Positions 1-6,593 of a stretch of DNA of 13,558 nucleotides are shown here, piece by piece (within the stretch, counting starts at the first letter, position 1; each line of letters begins with the position of its first letter). Both the position numbers and the translations under genes were made by a program. The DNA lies in the NCBI GenBank assembly GCA_964247295.1, contig CAXTTV010000136.1, positions 1 through 13,558 of the forward strand, in the 5' to 3' direction. Source of the stretch: CAXTTV01 sp964247295 (GTDB lineage: Bacteria > Chloroflexota > Ktedonobacteria > Ktedonobacterales > Ktedonobacteraceae). The notes beneath the pieces are model-generated. The model saw nothing but the letters and a program-made list of their open reading frames with translations. It did not search any database and had not been told where the DNA came from.

Positions 1-157
1 CTCTTGCAACTCAGGGCCAAGTGGCGCATCCTCCCCTTGTCCTGCTGGTTGCAATCCCGAATGGGCTCCTCTTCCTCTTGCAACTCTCCCAACAGAAAAA
101 AAAGGAGCAAGGCGTTCAAGGTTGCAATCCCGAATGGGCTCCTCTTCCTCTTGCAAC
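1..157 (-). CRISPR. Right end of a CRISPR array, 37-bp repeat, two complete spacers visible
   Basis: Two identical 37-bp repeats lie at 48-84 and 121-157, and the last 10 bases of a third open the window (1-10). Spacers are 37 bp (11-47) and 36 bp (85-120) and are unrelated to each other. The repeat begins GTTGCAATCCCGAATGG and ends CTCTTGCAAC, so GTTGCAA/TTGCAAC form inverted ends. Read on the minus strand the repeat ends in ATTGCAAC, close to the ATTGAAAC-type 5' handle of many type I and type III crRNAs. I therefore infer leftward transcription, with the leader to the right of 157. The rightmost repeat is not degenerate, which fits a leader-proximal end. The array continues beyond the left edge and no cas gene is in the window, so subtype cannot be assigned. 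Confidence 0.95.
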
Positions 158-168
158 CCTACCCCTCT

Positions 169-197
169 AGTATAGCCTGGGAAGCCGCGTAAAACAA
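169..197 (-). promoter_or_regulatory. Candidate promoter for pre-crRNA transcription
   Basis: On the minus strand TTGTTT (197-192) is followed after exactly 17 bases by TATACT (174-169). Transcription would start near 162, a few bases before the first repeat (157), and run leftward through the array. The -10 matches the sigma70 consensus at 5 of 6 positions; the -35 matches only at TTG. The position and direction agree with the orientation predicted from the repeat handle. Confidence 0.5.
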
Positions 198-215
198 GCT
201 TTTGCGAGAGGCTCC

Positions 216-241
216 AAAAAACAGGTGTTTTCTCTCACCTG
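216..241 (-). terminator. Rho-independent terminator of the GNAT gene
   Basis: Read on the minus strand, CAGGTG, an 8-base loop and CACCTG (241-222) are followed directly by six T (221-216). The stem is only 6 bp but the U tract is immediate. It lies about 97 bp past the GNAT stop and upstream of the proposed CRISPR promoter, so it would keep GNAT transcription out of the array. Confidence 0.6.
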
Positions 242-337
242 AATATATGCGAAATCACTCTGAATCGGCTTCGGAAGCCGTGCGAGAGGCTGAGCTCAGC
301 ACCTCCACACCAGAGCCTCTCGCGAAATCTCTCTGGC

Positions 338-865
338 TCATACCTGACTACGAAAATACTCTTGAACCAACAGTGACATCACAACTAATGACTCAAACCG
401 ATCTCCACGTGCGATGCATTCCCGTAACGTACCTTCCTCTATAAATCCCTCAGCGGCATAGACATGTCTGGCCCTCTGGTTGAAATCAAAGACATCCAAC
501 CAGAGGCGATGGGCTTTCCACTTCTCAAATATCAGCCACTTCAACAGCTTGATCGCTTCTTTTCCATTCCCCTGCCCTTTAGCTCCGATGACGATCCGCT
601 TGAGCTCTATACTCTTATCAATGCCCTCCAGGCCTCTCAGCAGGATGAATCCGATCAGCGTTTGATCTTGCTTTGTTTTTACGACAAGATGAGCCACGTC
701 CCGATTGGAGAAGGCTTCCAGATGCTGTTCACGCTTCCATGGGGTAATAAAGGAGCTGTTTTCTTGATCCTGCTCTAATGCCAGGATCTGATCAAGATCT
801 CTCTCGGTGGTCCAATAAAAGTCTAGAATCCTTGATTGCGCAACCGGCGATACATTGGAAGACAT
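338..865 (-). CDS. GNAT-family N-acetyltransferase, RimJ/RimL-like
   Basis: This 175-residue protein is the usual length for a single-domain GNAT acetyltransferase, which transfers acetyl from acetyl-CoA to an amine on a small molecule or a protein N-terminus. Motif A with the acetyl-CoA pyrophosphate loop is at about 88-105 (KGQGNG at 96-101). Motif B, at about 120-145, has N129, Y136 and the GF pair at 140-141, the arrangement typical of RimJ/RimL and SpeG-like members. The start codon at 865-863 has an AGAGGT ribosome-binding site about 6 bases upstream. The gene stands alone, divergent from the SDR gene, and has its own terminator before the CRISPR leader. The substrate cannot be read from the sequence. 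Family confidence is high; nothing suggests truncation. Confidence 0.88.
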   Translation of the reverse strand: MSSNVSPVAQSRILDFYWTTERDLDQILALEQDQENSSFITPWKREQHLEAFSNRDVAHLVVKTKQDQTLIGFILLRGLEGIDKSIELKRIVIGAKGQGNGKEAIKLLKWLIFEKWKAHRLWLDVFDFNQRARHVYAAEGFIEEGTLRECIARGDRFESLVVMSLLVQEYFRSQV

Positions 866-1194
866 TATCTACCTCTCTACGATATATTCACTTTCTCAAG
901 ATTACCATATCGACTCTATTGCCCGATACCTTTTCCTTTTCCGACCAATTACCCAATCACTTCCGGTTACCCAGTTACTCAGATCAATGCCCTATCTGGG
1001 TAACGCAACGAGGAGGACATTCAGGCGGGAAGCGGACTTATAAATCTTTTTGCGATTTCTTTTCCAGGCGGTCGGTCAGGACATAGCAAGGGATAGTCGA
1101 GTGGCATACTTCCATCAGACACAGAGATGTGAACACGCAGCAAATGAAAAGAGTTCTGGCAATCCGCCAGATACAAGAAAAAAGGGATCGGCAA
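866..1194. promoter_or_regulatory. Divergent intergenic region with a TTACCCA motif cluster
   Basis: This 329-bp region separates the divergent GNAT and SDR genes and holds no gene I can support. TTACCCA occurs at about 949-955 and 967-973, and its reverse complement TGGGTAA at 997-1003. The last two belong to a perfect 9-bp inverted repeat, GTTACCCAG (966-974) and CTGGGTAAC (996-1004), 21 bases apart. This looks like a binding region for a dimeric regulator. No convincing promoter for either gene was found; TATAAA at 1040-1045 is a weak -10 candidate for the SDR gene. Confidence 0.5.
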
Positions 1195-2154
1195 ATGGCA
1201 GATATGAATGAATTGCATGTTGTTCTTGGTGGGACCGGTGGGGTCGGTAGCGCCGTTGTCCGTGAACTGGTCGCACGCGGTAAACGCGTCCGCGTTGTTA
1301 CTCGCAGTCCCGCGCATAATCTTCCAAAGGGCGTTGAGTTTATGGCTGGCGATGTCAGTAATCACGAGAGCGCACGCAAAGTTAGCGAGGGAGCCAGTGT
1401 GGTCTACCTCTGCTCCAATCCTCCTTATAATAAGTGGGCCGAACTTTTCCCACCGATATTACAGGGCGCGATCGTGGGAGCGGGCTCACAGAATGCCAAA
1501 CTGGTCTTGGCGGACAATTTGTATGTCTATGCCCCGACCAGTGAGCCGATGACTGAGGATCTCCCCCATGCTCCGATCACGCGTAAGGGCAGGGTACGCG
1601 TCCAGATGGATGAGACCCTGATGGCTGCCCACCAGAGTGGTAAAGTGCGCGCAGCTATCGGGCGGGCCTCCGACTACTATGGGCCAGATGCCCCTAATTC
1701 AAACGTGGGCGAACGTTTCTTTCATGCCTTGCTCGCGGGCAAATCAGTTGAGTGGATAGGCAAACTGGATCTCCCACATACCCTGAGCTTTACCGATGAT
1801 TTCGCACGTGGATTGATCGCCCTGGGAGAGCATGAGCAGGCGCTCGGACAGTCCTGGCACATTCCGGCTGCGGAGCCGCTGACCGGACGCGAATTTATCA
1901 AGCTGGCTGCGGAGATCGCTGGCGTTCAGCCAAAGATGCAAGAGGTTCCGGCAATTGTGATCCGGGCAGTAGGGATCTTCAATCCCATTATCCGCGAACT
2001 GGTCGAGATGCGCTACGAGTTCGAGGAGCCCTATATCATGGATAGCCACAAGTTCCAGCGCGCCTTCGGCTTCACAATAACACCGCATCGCCAGGCCCTT
2101 CAAATGACCATCGCTACTTACCAGCATGAGCAACAGGCTAAACTCACTGCATAA
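1195..2154 (+). CDS. Atypical extended SDR, NAD(P)-dependent epimerase/dehydratase family
   Basis: The 319-residue protein has a Rossmann fold N-terminus with GGTGGVG at 12-18 for NAD(P) binding, followed by a basic segment after strand 2 (R33, R37) that may favour NADPH. The usual SDR catalytic YxxxK is not in place: the region reads NLYVYAPTSEP at 108-118 with no lysine four residues after either tyrosine, so it belongs with atypical SDRs and may be a reductase, an isomerase or a non-catalytic binder. I chose ATG 1195 because AAGGGA lies 7 bases upstream and the nucleotide-binding strand begins soon after. A GTG at 1129 would add 22 residues with no homology value. A small ORF and a cupredoxin follow on the same strand, probably co-transcribed. 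The substrate is unknown. Confidence 0.82.
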   Translation: MADMNELHVVLGGTGGVGSAVVRELVARGKRVRVVTRSPAHNLPKGVEFMAGDVSNHESARKVSEGASVVYLCSNPPYNKWAELFPPILQGAIVGAGSQNAKLVLADNLYVYAPTSEPMTEDLPHAPITRKGRVRVQMDETLMAAHQSGKVRAAIGRASDYYGPDAPNSNVGERFFHALLAGKSVEWIGKLDLPHTLSFTDDFARGLIALGEHEQALGQSWHIPAAEPLTGREFIKLAAEIAGVQPKMQEVPAIVIRAVGIFNPIIRELVEMRYEFEEPYIMDSHKFQRAFGFTITPHRQALQMTIATYQHEQQAKLTA

Positions 2155-2170
2155 TCCAGGGAGAACAACC

Positions 2171-2284
2171 ATGGCTCAGCCAGGAGAGATCGTAGAGGGT
2201 TTACATAGAACGCTTGCTACCCTGCCTCTTCGGATACAGGCCCTGGTATCCCCATTACAGCCCTACGGCCCGGCCCAGTTATAA
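2171..2284 (+). CDS. Short ORF (37 codons), possible DinB-like remnant
   Basis: The ORF starts 16 bases after the SDR stop with a strong ribosome-binding site (AGGGAG, 7-base spacing) and ends in TAA at 2282-2284. The peptide is amphipathic in its first 28 residues, with a leucine-rich helix (GLHRTLATLPLRIQALVSPL). That pattern resembles the first helix of DinB/YfiT-type four-helix proteins, but nothing resembling the rest of such a protein follows in any frame. It may be a truncated gene or a genuine small protein in the SDR-cupredoxin operon. The start signal is better than chance; the function is unknown and the DinB comparison is from memory. Confidence 0.4.
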   Translation: MAQPGEIVEGLHRTLATLPLRIQALVSPLQPYGPAQL

Positions 2285-2335
2285 ACAGGATAGAGATAGA
2301 AGAAACACCATAAAAGAAAAGGATCAAAAAACACC

Positions 2336-2773
2336 ATGTCAACAACAAATATAAACGAAAAGCGTCTGACCCTACCTCGTCTGAAATCACCTCTTGTGAT
2401 CGGAATTATCGTTGTTCTCACACTGGTTCTGACAGGTATTGCCATATCCACCGGCATCGATATCAGTGAAGGGATCGCCGATCAGCAGACGCAAAACGCT
2501 ATACATAATAAACCCTTAACGAACGTCACAAGCGTCGAGATCACAGGCGACCAGTTCGCACCCGCCAATCTTCAAGTCAAAGTTGGAACCACAATCACCT
2601 GGACCAACAAAGATAGTGTAGCTCACAGCGTCACCTTCAAAAACGGCATGAAAGATAGCGGACTTTTCACCCAGGGGAAATCCTACAGCTACACCTTCAC
2701 CAAAGCGGGGACATTCGCCTACTACTGTATTGTCCACCCGCATATGGTCGCTCAGGTCGTCGTCACCAACTAA
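2336..2773 (+). CDS. Membrane-anchored cupredoxin (type 1 copper protein)
   Basis: The 145-residue protein has one N-terminal membrane segment at about 19-38 preceded by lysines and arginines, with no lipobox, so it is probably anchored with its domain outside. Residues 65-145 form a plastocyanin/amicyanin-like domain. The four type 1 copper ligands are all present: H97 in the AHSV segment, then C131, H134 and M137, with the C-x2-H-x2-M spacing of amicyanin. It should shuttle single electrons or bind copper at the membrane. The start has AAGGA about 12 bases upstream, a little far but without a better alternative. It lies 51 bases after the short ORF and is the last gene before a 299-bp gap. 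No oxidase or other partner gene is nearby. Confidence 0.88.
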   Translation: MSTTNINEKRLTLPRLKSPLVIGIIVVLTLVLTGIAISTGIDISEGIADQQTQNAIHNKPLTNVTSVEITGDQFAPANLQVKVGTTITWTNKDSVAHSVTFKNGMKDSGLFTQGKSYSYTFTKAGTFAYYCIVHPHMVAQVVVTN

Positions 2774-3011
2774 CACCCGAGAAATTGAGATCACCGATAT
2801 CAAGCGAAACGTTATGCTCTGTCGGGAAAAGAGAAAAATGTTTCTATAGAGAGATCGGTGGTCAAATGGGGTAGATCGGGCCACGTGTGGACCCGTGGCA
2901 ACGGGGATGGCTCCCGTCACAACCACTACACACGTGGTACCGAAGAGGTTCCTATTTCTCCTTCGATGGAAATACAAAAAAATGAACTGCACCCCCTCGC
3001 TTTTACAAGGC
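2774..3011. other. Intergenic region with a nested inverted-repeat structure
   Basis: No gene is seen between the cupredoxin and the tetR promoter. The centre (2881-2937) is a nested dyad: CCACGTGTG (2881-2889) with CACACGTGG (2929-2937), GTGG (2895-2898) with CCAC (2923-2926), and ACGGG (2901-2905) with CCCGT (2913-2917) around a 7-base loop. No T tract follows on either strand, so it is not an ordinary intrinsic terminator. Bases 2871-2895 match 13320-13344 at 22 of 25 positions. Confidence 0.6.
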
Positions 3012-3040
3012 TTGACATTCATTCATTCTCAATGTATTCT
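3012..3040 (+). promoter_or_regulatory. Sigma70 promoter of the tetR gene
   Basis: A perfect -35 TTGACA (3012-3017) is followed by a 17-base spacer and TATTCT (3035-3040), matching the -10 consensus at 4 of 6 positions. Transcription should start near 3047, inside the proposed TetR operator (3041-3054), as expected for autorepression. Confidence 0.72.
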
Positions 3041-3054
3041 GTACTAAGTAGTTC
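3041..3054. promoter_or_regulatory. Candidate TetR operator O1 at the tetR start site
   Basis: GTACTAAGTAGTTC contains the dyad ACTA-AG-TAGT. It sits directly downstream of the -10 box and covers the expected start site. It matches the core of the intergenic element before the MFS gene (3713-3726) at 11 of 14 positions, with ACT and TAGTTC conserved. Confidence 0.55.
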
Positions 3055-3072
3055 AAAAAAAAGGAGACGGGA

Positions 3073-3693
3073 ATGGGACGGCCAAGTGATGCGAAAGAAA
3101 GGCTGATTGCAGCCGCGAGAGAGATAATTTACGCACAGAGCTATGAAGCGGTCAGTGTAGATGAACTCTGTGCAACTGCTGGTGTGAACAAAAGCAGTTT
3201 TTACCATTTCTTTTCTTCTAAGCAAGAACTTGTGCTTATAGCCCTTGAGAGTCAGTGGCAGCAACTTGAGAAGGATTTTCTAAAACCAGCCTTTGTGCAT
3301 TCCCTTCCTCCTCAAGAGCAAATTATGCGCTTTTTTGAACTGGTGCTTCAGCGCATGCACGCCCAGAAGCAGAAGAGTGGACATGTCTACGGTTGCCCTG
3401 TCGGCAATCTGACGCTGGAGATGAGTACGCTGGATGAGGCGGTTCGTGAGCGGGCAATGTGGATTTTCCAGCAATGGCGTGGCTACTTTGAGAGGATGCT
3501 GCAACAAGCGAAGGAGCAGAGAGTTGTCCCTGTAACTCTCGATACCGCTCTGACGGCACAGGCGCTCATAGCATACTTTGAGGGCACACTTTTGCTCGCA
3601 AAAGGGCTTAATGATCCTATGGTCATCCAATCCTTGCGTTCAGGTGCGCTTTCTTTGATGCAGTATCAAGGTAAACCCACAAATCCAGATTAA
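3073..3693 (+). CDS. TetR/AcrR-family transcriptional repressor
   Basis: The 206-residue regulator has an N-terminal TetR HTH (about 9-55), with the recognition helix around 36-48 (AGVNKSSFYHFF) followed by the SKQEL segment typical of the family. The C-terminal ligand-binding domain carries a GCPVGNLTLEM stretch (about 107-117) like that of repressors near efflux pumps or electrophile-responsive genes. ATG 3073 has AAGGAG 6 bases upstream. The gene has a strong promoter overlapped by a candidate operator, and lies 73 bp before a multidrug-type exporter on the same strand, with a second copy of the operator between them. I infer that it represses itself and the exporter and is released by a small ligand, probably a pump substrate. 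Confidence 0.92.
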   Translation: MGRPSDAKERLIAAAREIIYAQSYEAVSVDELCATAGVNKSSFYHFFSSKQELVLIALESQWQQLEKDFLKPAFVHSLPPQEQIMRFFELVLQRMHAQKQKSGHVYGCPVGNLTLEMSTLDEAVRERAMWIFQQWRGYFERMLQQAKEQRVVPVTLDTALTAQALIAYFEGTLLLAKGLNDPMVIQSLRSGALSLMQYQGKPTNPD

Positions 3694-3703
3694 TTTTTTT
3701 TGC

Positions 3704-3735
3704 TTTCATTGTGGACTGAATAGTTCACAATGAAA
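3704..3735. promoter_or_regulatory. 32-bp quasi-palindrome, candidate TetR operator O2
   Basis: TTTCATTGTG (3704-3713) and CACAATGAAA (3726-3735) are exact inverted arms. Inside them ACT-gaat-AGT continues the symmetry, giving 14 paired positions with one G-T pair and a 4-base centre. The core GGACTGAATAGTTC (3713-3726) matches O1. It lies between the tetR stop and the MFS start. A T run before it (3693-3701) is not preceded by a stem, so I do not call it a terminator. Confidence 0.6.
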
Positions 3736-3766
3736 AGTTTTCTTTTCCGAGAAAGGATAGAACAGG

Positions 3767-5365
3767 ATGAGCACACAGTTACGTACAAGCTCAAGGTTAA
3801 CGTTAATTATCGCCTGCCTGGGAACATTTCTGGTCCTTCTGGATGCTTCGATTGTGGTCACTGCTCTGCCTACAATCCAGGTTGATCTCCAAACCAATCT
3901 TTCAGATCTCCAATGGGTCGTTGATGCCTTCACTTTGCCCTTTGCGGCCTTAATGCTCACGGGTGGAACTCTGGGAGATCGCTTTGGACGAAAGCGCTTT
4001 TTCCTGCTTGGATTGGTACTATTTTTGATTGGCTCAACATGCTGTGGGTTTGCCCCAACGAACGGCTGGCTCCTCTTTGGTCGGGCAATACAAGGTATGG
4101 GTGCTGCCGCGCTTGCTCCTGGAAGTCTCGCAGTGCTGGTCTCGGCCTTTCCCGATCCCCAGCAACGAACTCGAGCTATTGGTATCTGGGCCGGTGTTTC
4201 TGGTCTGGGTCTGGCTCTTGGACCACTTGCGGGAGGATGGCTGGTAGAGATCGCGAGCTGGCGCGCAATTTTCTTTGTGAATTTGCCTGTTGGTCTCCTT
4301 GTGCTATTCCTGAGTATACCGGTCCTGGTTGAGTCACGTAACCCTGAGGCCCGGAGCATAGATCTGCCAGGTCAAATACTTGTGACAGGCGGCCTCTTCT
4401 GCCTCATCATGGGTCTCATCGAAGGGTCCTCTGCCTCCTGGACCTCTCCCTTAATCGTGGGTCTCTTGCTTGGGAGCGCGGTCTTGCTGGGAGCCTTTCT
4501 ACTTGTCGAAGCCCGAGGGCGTGAACCGATGGTTCCATTGCGCCTGTTCGCCAACCGCGTCTTTTCGGTCGCCAATGTGGCCGGTATCATTCTTGGATTT
4601 GCGATGATGGGCTCCCTCTTTTTTCTCGTACAGTTCTTACAAAATGTACAGGGATACACTGCGTTTGAGACCGGTCTGCGTACTCTGCCCAGCAGCGTCG
4701 GTATCTTCGCAGTTGCTCCCTTTGTTGGACGGCTCACGGCCCGTGTTGGTCCTCGCCTGCCCATTATTTTGGGAGCGTCGATGGCGAGCGCCTCTTTATT
4801 CCTGATCGCAATAACTCTTCAGCCCGACACCAGCTATGCCCTGCTCTGGTTGCAAATGGCTCTCTTCGGGATTGGCTGTGGCTTTATGATGACGCCATTA
4901 ACCACTGCCGTGGTCTCTGCGACGCCCGCACAACGATCCGGCCTGGGCTCGTCTATACTGAACACCTGCCGTCAGCTCGGCATTACATTAGGAGTGGCGG
5001 TATTAGGAGTCTTTGTCTTACATCAATTTCCTGGAAATATTACGTCTCAACTGATGAAGGCAGGTCTCTCCCCCTCGGTCAGTACAACGATCGCGAAGAA
5101 GATCGCCGCTGCGGGGGCCGGTGCTCATCTGGCCCCTCAATCGGGACATATGCCAATCTCTTTAGCTGTTATGCATCAGGCGATCGGTCAGGCGTTTGTG
5201 GATACATTACATGGAGCATTTTTCATCGCAGCCTGTTGTCTGTTAGCTGCCGCTGTACTTGTTGGCTTCCTCTTCCAACAAAAGAAGCCTTTCCAGGAAA
5301 AAGGTGCGATTCCATCTGAAGAGCATAAAGTACGTGAGGTTACTCCTCCTACAATTGAAGTATAG
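3767..5365 (+). CDS. MFS exporter, DHA2 (EmrB/QacA) family, 14 TM
   Basis: The 532-residue length and hydrophobic pattern fit a 14-helix proton-coupled drug exporter. Signature motifs are present in order: the TM1 motif LDASIVVTALP (25-35) with D26; motif A GGTLGDRFGRKR (66-77) between TM2 and TM3; motif B with R106 (RAIQG); and antiporter motif C around 143-158 (GVSGLGLALGPLAGG), which marks export rather than uptake. SWRAIFFVNLPVG at 164-176 is typical of DHA2 pumps. A charged cytoplasmic tail follows the last helix. The start ATG 3767 has AAAGGA about 9 bases upstream. No membrane-fusion partner gene is nearby, so it probably works alone in the cytoplasmic membrane. The upstream TetR and operator indicate inducible expression. 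The substrate is unknown. Confidence 0.93.
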   Translation: MSTQLRTSSRLTLIIACLGTFLVLLDASIVVTALPTIQVDLQTNLSDLQWVVDAFTLPFAALMLTGGTLGDRFGRKRFFLLGLVLFLIGSTCCGFAPTNGWLLFGRAIQGMGAAALAPGSLAVLVSAFPDPQQRTRAIGIWAGVSGLGLALGPLAGGWLVEIASWRAIFFVNLPVGLLVLFLSIPVLVESRNPEARSIDLPGQILVTGGLFCLIMGLIEGSSASWTSPLIVGLLLGSAVLLGAFLLVEARGREPMVPLRLFANRVFSVANVAGIILGFAMMGSLFFLVQFLQNVQGYTAFETGLRTLPSSVGIFAVAPFVGRLTARVGPRLPIILGASMASASLFLIAITLQPDTSYALLWLQMALFGIGCGFMMTPLTTAVVSATPAQRSGLGSSILNTCRQLGITLGVAVLGVFVLHQFPGNITSQLMKAGLSPSVSTTIAKKIAAAGAGAHLAPQSGHMPISLAVMHQAIGQAFVDTLHGAFFIAACCLLAAAVLVGFLFQQKKPFQEKGAIPSEEHKVREVTPPTIEV

Positions 5366-5385
5366 GTCACGACAACAACAGCCTA

Positions 5386-5411
5386 CTGGGGATGTCGTGT
5401 GACATCCCCGG
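5386..5411. terminator. Strong hairpin between convergent genes
   Basis: GGGGATGTC (5388-5396) and GACATCCCC (5401-5409) form a perfect 9-bp stem with a GTGT loop, extended to 11 pairs by a G-T and a C-G pair. It lies 22 bp past the MFS stop and 31 bp before the end of the convergent oxidase gene. No T tract follows on either strand, so it may act as a bidirectional blocker or RNA 3'-end protector rather than a classical intrinsic terminator. Confidence 0.6.
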
Positions 5412-5440
5412 AGGCGTCAGTTTCACGATACTTCCTATTG

Positions 5441-6475
5441 TCATATCTTCACTAATGATCGATCTATGCTGGCGATGGTTGGCCTCCCCGCCAAAACCAT
5501 TGATAGCTCTAGCTCGATCCGCAGCATCTCCAGGATCTGATGTACCCCTTCAGATCCCCCAACGGCGAGGCCCCAGAGCGCGGGCCTCCCGATGAGCACG
5601 GCGCGCGCTCCCAATGCCAGGGCTTTGAGCACATCTGTTCCCCGCCGTATCCCCCCATCCATGTACACTTCGCACCGACCCGCGACCGCCTCTACTACCT
5701 CCGGTAGCGCTTCAATGCTTGCCAGCGATCCATCAAGCTGACGCCCCCCGTGATTGGAAACGACGATCCCTTTGATCCCTCGCTCAACGGCGATCTGCGC
5801 ATCTTCAGCGGTCAGCACTCCTTTTAAAATGATAGGCAGCGAGGTGATCGACAATAACCAGTCTACGGTTTCCCAGGAGACCACCATTGGCTCTAAAATA
5901 TAGCTGTCCGTCTCTTCTTCTGGCGGGAGATTGGCCGCTCGCTGATTCACCGGTAATGTAAATTTGTTGCGCACATCCCGTTCCCGCCTCCCGAGGCGCG
6001 GGGTGTCAGCGGTGAGGACGATGGCGCGATATCCGACCTCTTCAGCCCTTTTCACGAGCGATCTGGCGAGCTCAAGATCACGGTGCATATAGAGCTGGAA
6101 CCATAATGGGCCGCTGGCCGCCTGGTGAATCTCTTCCATTGTCCGACTCGAATAGGTGCTGGCAACCATTAAAGTTTTCGCGAGGCCGGCCCCCGCTGCG
6201 GTGAGTGTCTCGCCCTCGGGACGAGCCAGGCCATGATAGGCTGTGGGAGCAATCAGGATGGGCAGACTGACAGGAATTCCAAGCACACCTGTGCTTAAAT
6301 CCAGGGGAGTCGCATCAACCGCGATCCTGGGACGAAGCCTGATACGCTCAAAGGCCGCGCGATTGGCCCGCAAGGTGACTTCATCATCACTGCCTCCCTG
6401 GTAATAGTCCCAGGCGGTCGGCTCCATTCGCTCTTGCGCTAACGATTCATATTCGCTTACATTCACCGGCTCCAT
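5441..6475 (-). CDS. FMN-dependent (S)-2-hydroxy-acid oxidase (lactate/glycolate oxidase family)
   Basis: The 344-residue protein is a complete TIM-barrel member of the alpha-hydroxy-acid oxidase family, which oxidises 2-hydroxy acids such as lactate or glycolate to 2-oxo acids using FMN. Active-site residues are in place: Y24/Y25 in YYQGG, the FMN strand APTAYHGLA (76-84), Q127 and Y129, D157, R165, K218, the base H242 and R245 in SNHGGRQLDG, and the phosphate-binding DGGIRRGTD (273-281) and GRP (297-299). The HGLA after the FMN strand is more like lactate oxidase than plant glycolate oxidase. With no electron-transfer partner gene nearby, oxygen as acceptor giving H2O2 is the simplest reading. 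ATG 6475 has AAAGGTGGTG just upstream. The gene is divergent from the WYL regulator, a possible controller. Confidence 0.92.
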   Translation of the reverse strand: MEPVNVSEYESLAQERMEPTAWDYYQGGSDDEVTLRANRAAFERIRLRPRIAVDATPLDLSTGVLGIPVSLPILIAPTAYHGLARPEGETLTAAGAGLAKTLMVASTYSSRTMEEIHQAASGPLWFQLYMHRDLELARSLVKRAEEVGYRAIVLTADTPRLGRRERDVRNKFTLPVNQRAANLPPEEETDSYILEPMVVSWETVDWLLSITSLPIILKGVLTAEDAQIAVERGIKGIVVSNHGGRQLDGSLASIEALPEVVEAVAGRCEVYMDGGIRRGTDVLKALALGARAVLIGRPALWGLAVGGSEGVHQILEMLRIELELSMVLAGRPTIASIDRSLVKI

Positions 6476-6523
6476 ATGGCACCACCTTTCTTATACGTCT
6501 CCTATCGTGGTTTCTCTAAAAAA

Positions 6524-6532
6524 AGTATATCA
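6524..6532 (-). promoter_or_regulatory. Extended -10 promoter of the hydroxy-acid oxidase
   Basis: On the minus strand TGATATACT (6532-6524) is an extended -10 element (TGn plus TATACT). No good -35 lies 17 bases upstream, as is common with extended -10 promoters. The predicted leader is about 40 bases and includes the 19-base segment repeated at 8235-8253. Confidence 0.5.
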
Positions 6533-6593
6533 TTCAAATAGGGTGAAATCGATGTATTTCGCAGTGCTTGCCCTGAGAAACATAGGCTCAATC

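Larger units (their letters stand above)
158..337 (-). promoter_or_regulatory. Probable CRISPR leader with inverted and direct repeats
   Basis: No gene is seen in this stretch between the last repeat and the GNAT stop codon. It contains GCGAGAGGCT at 204-213 and again at 282-291, with its exact reverse complement AGCCTCTCGC at 314-323, so 282-323 can form a 10-bp stem. A second small dyad, CGGCTTC/GAAGCCG, lies at 266-280. A terminator for the GNAT gene and a minus-strand promoter facing the array (separate entries) also lie here. Assignment as leader rests on the inferred array orientation. Confidence 0.55.

Noticed and set aside
2792..2860. CACCGAT/ATCGGTG inverted repeat after the cupredoxin gene
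   Set aside because: The 7-bp arms are 55 bases apart with no T tract. This is too weak to call a terminator or operator.
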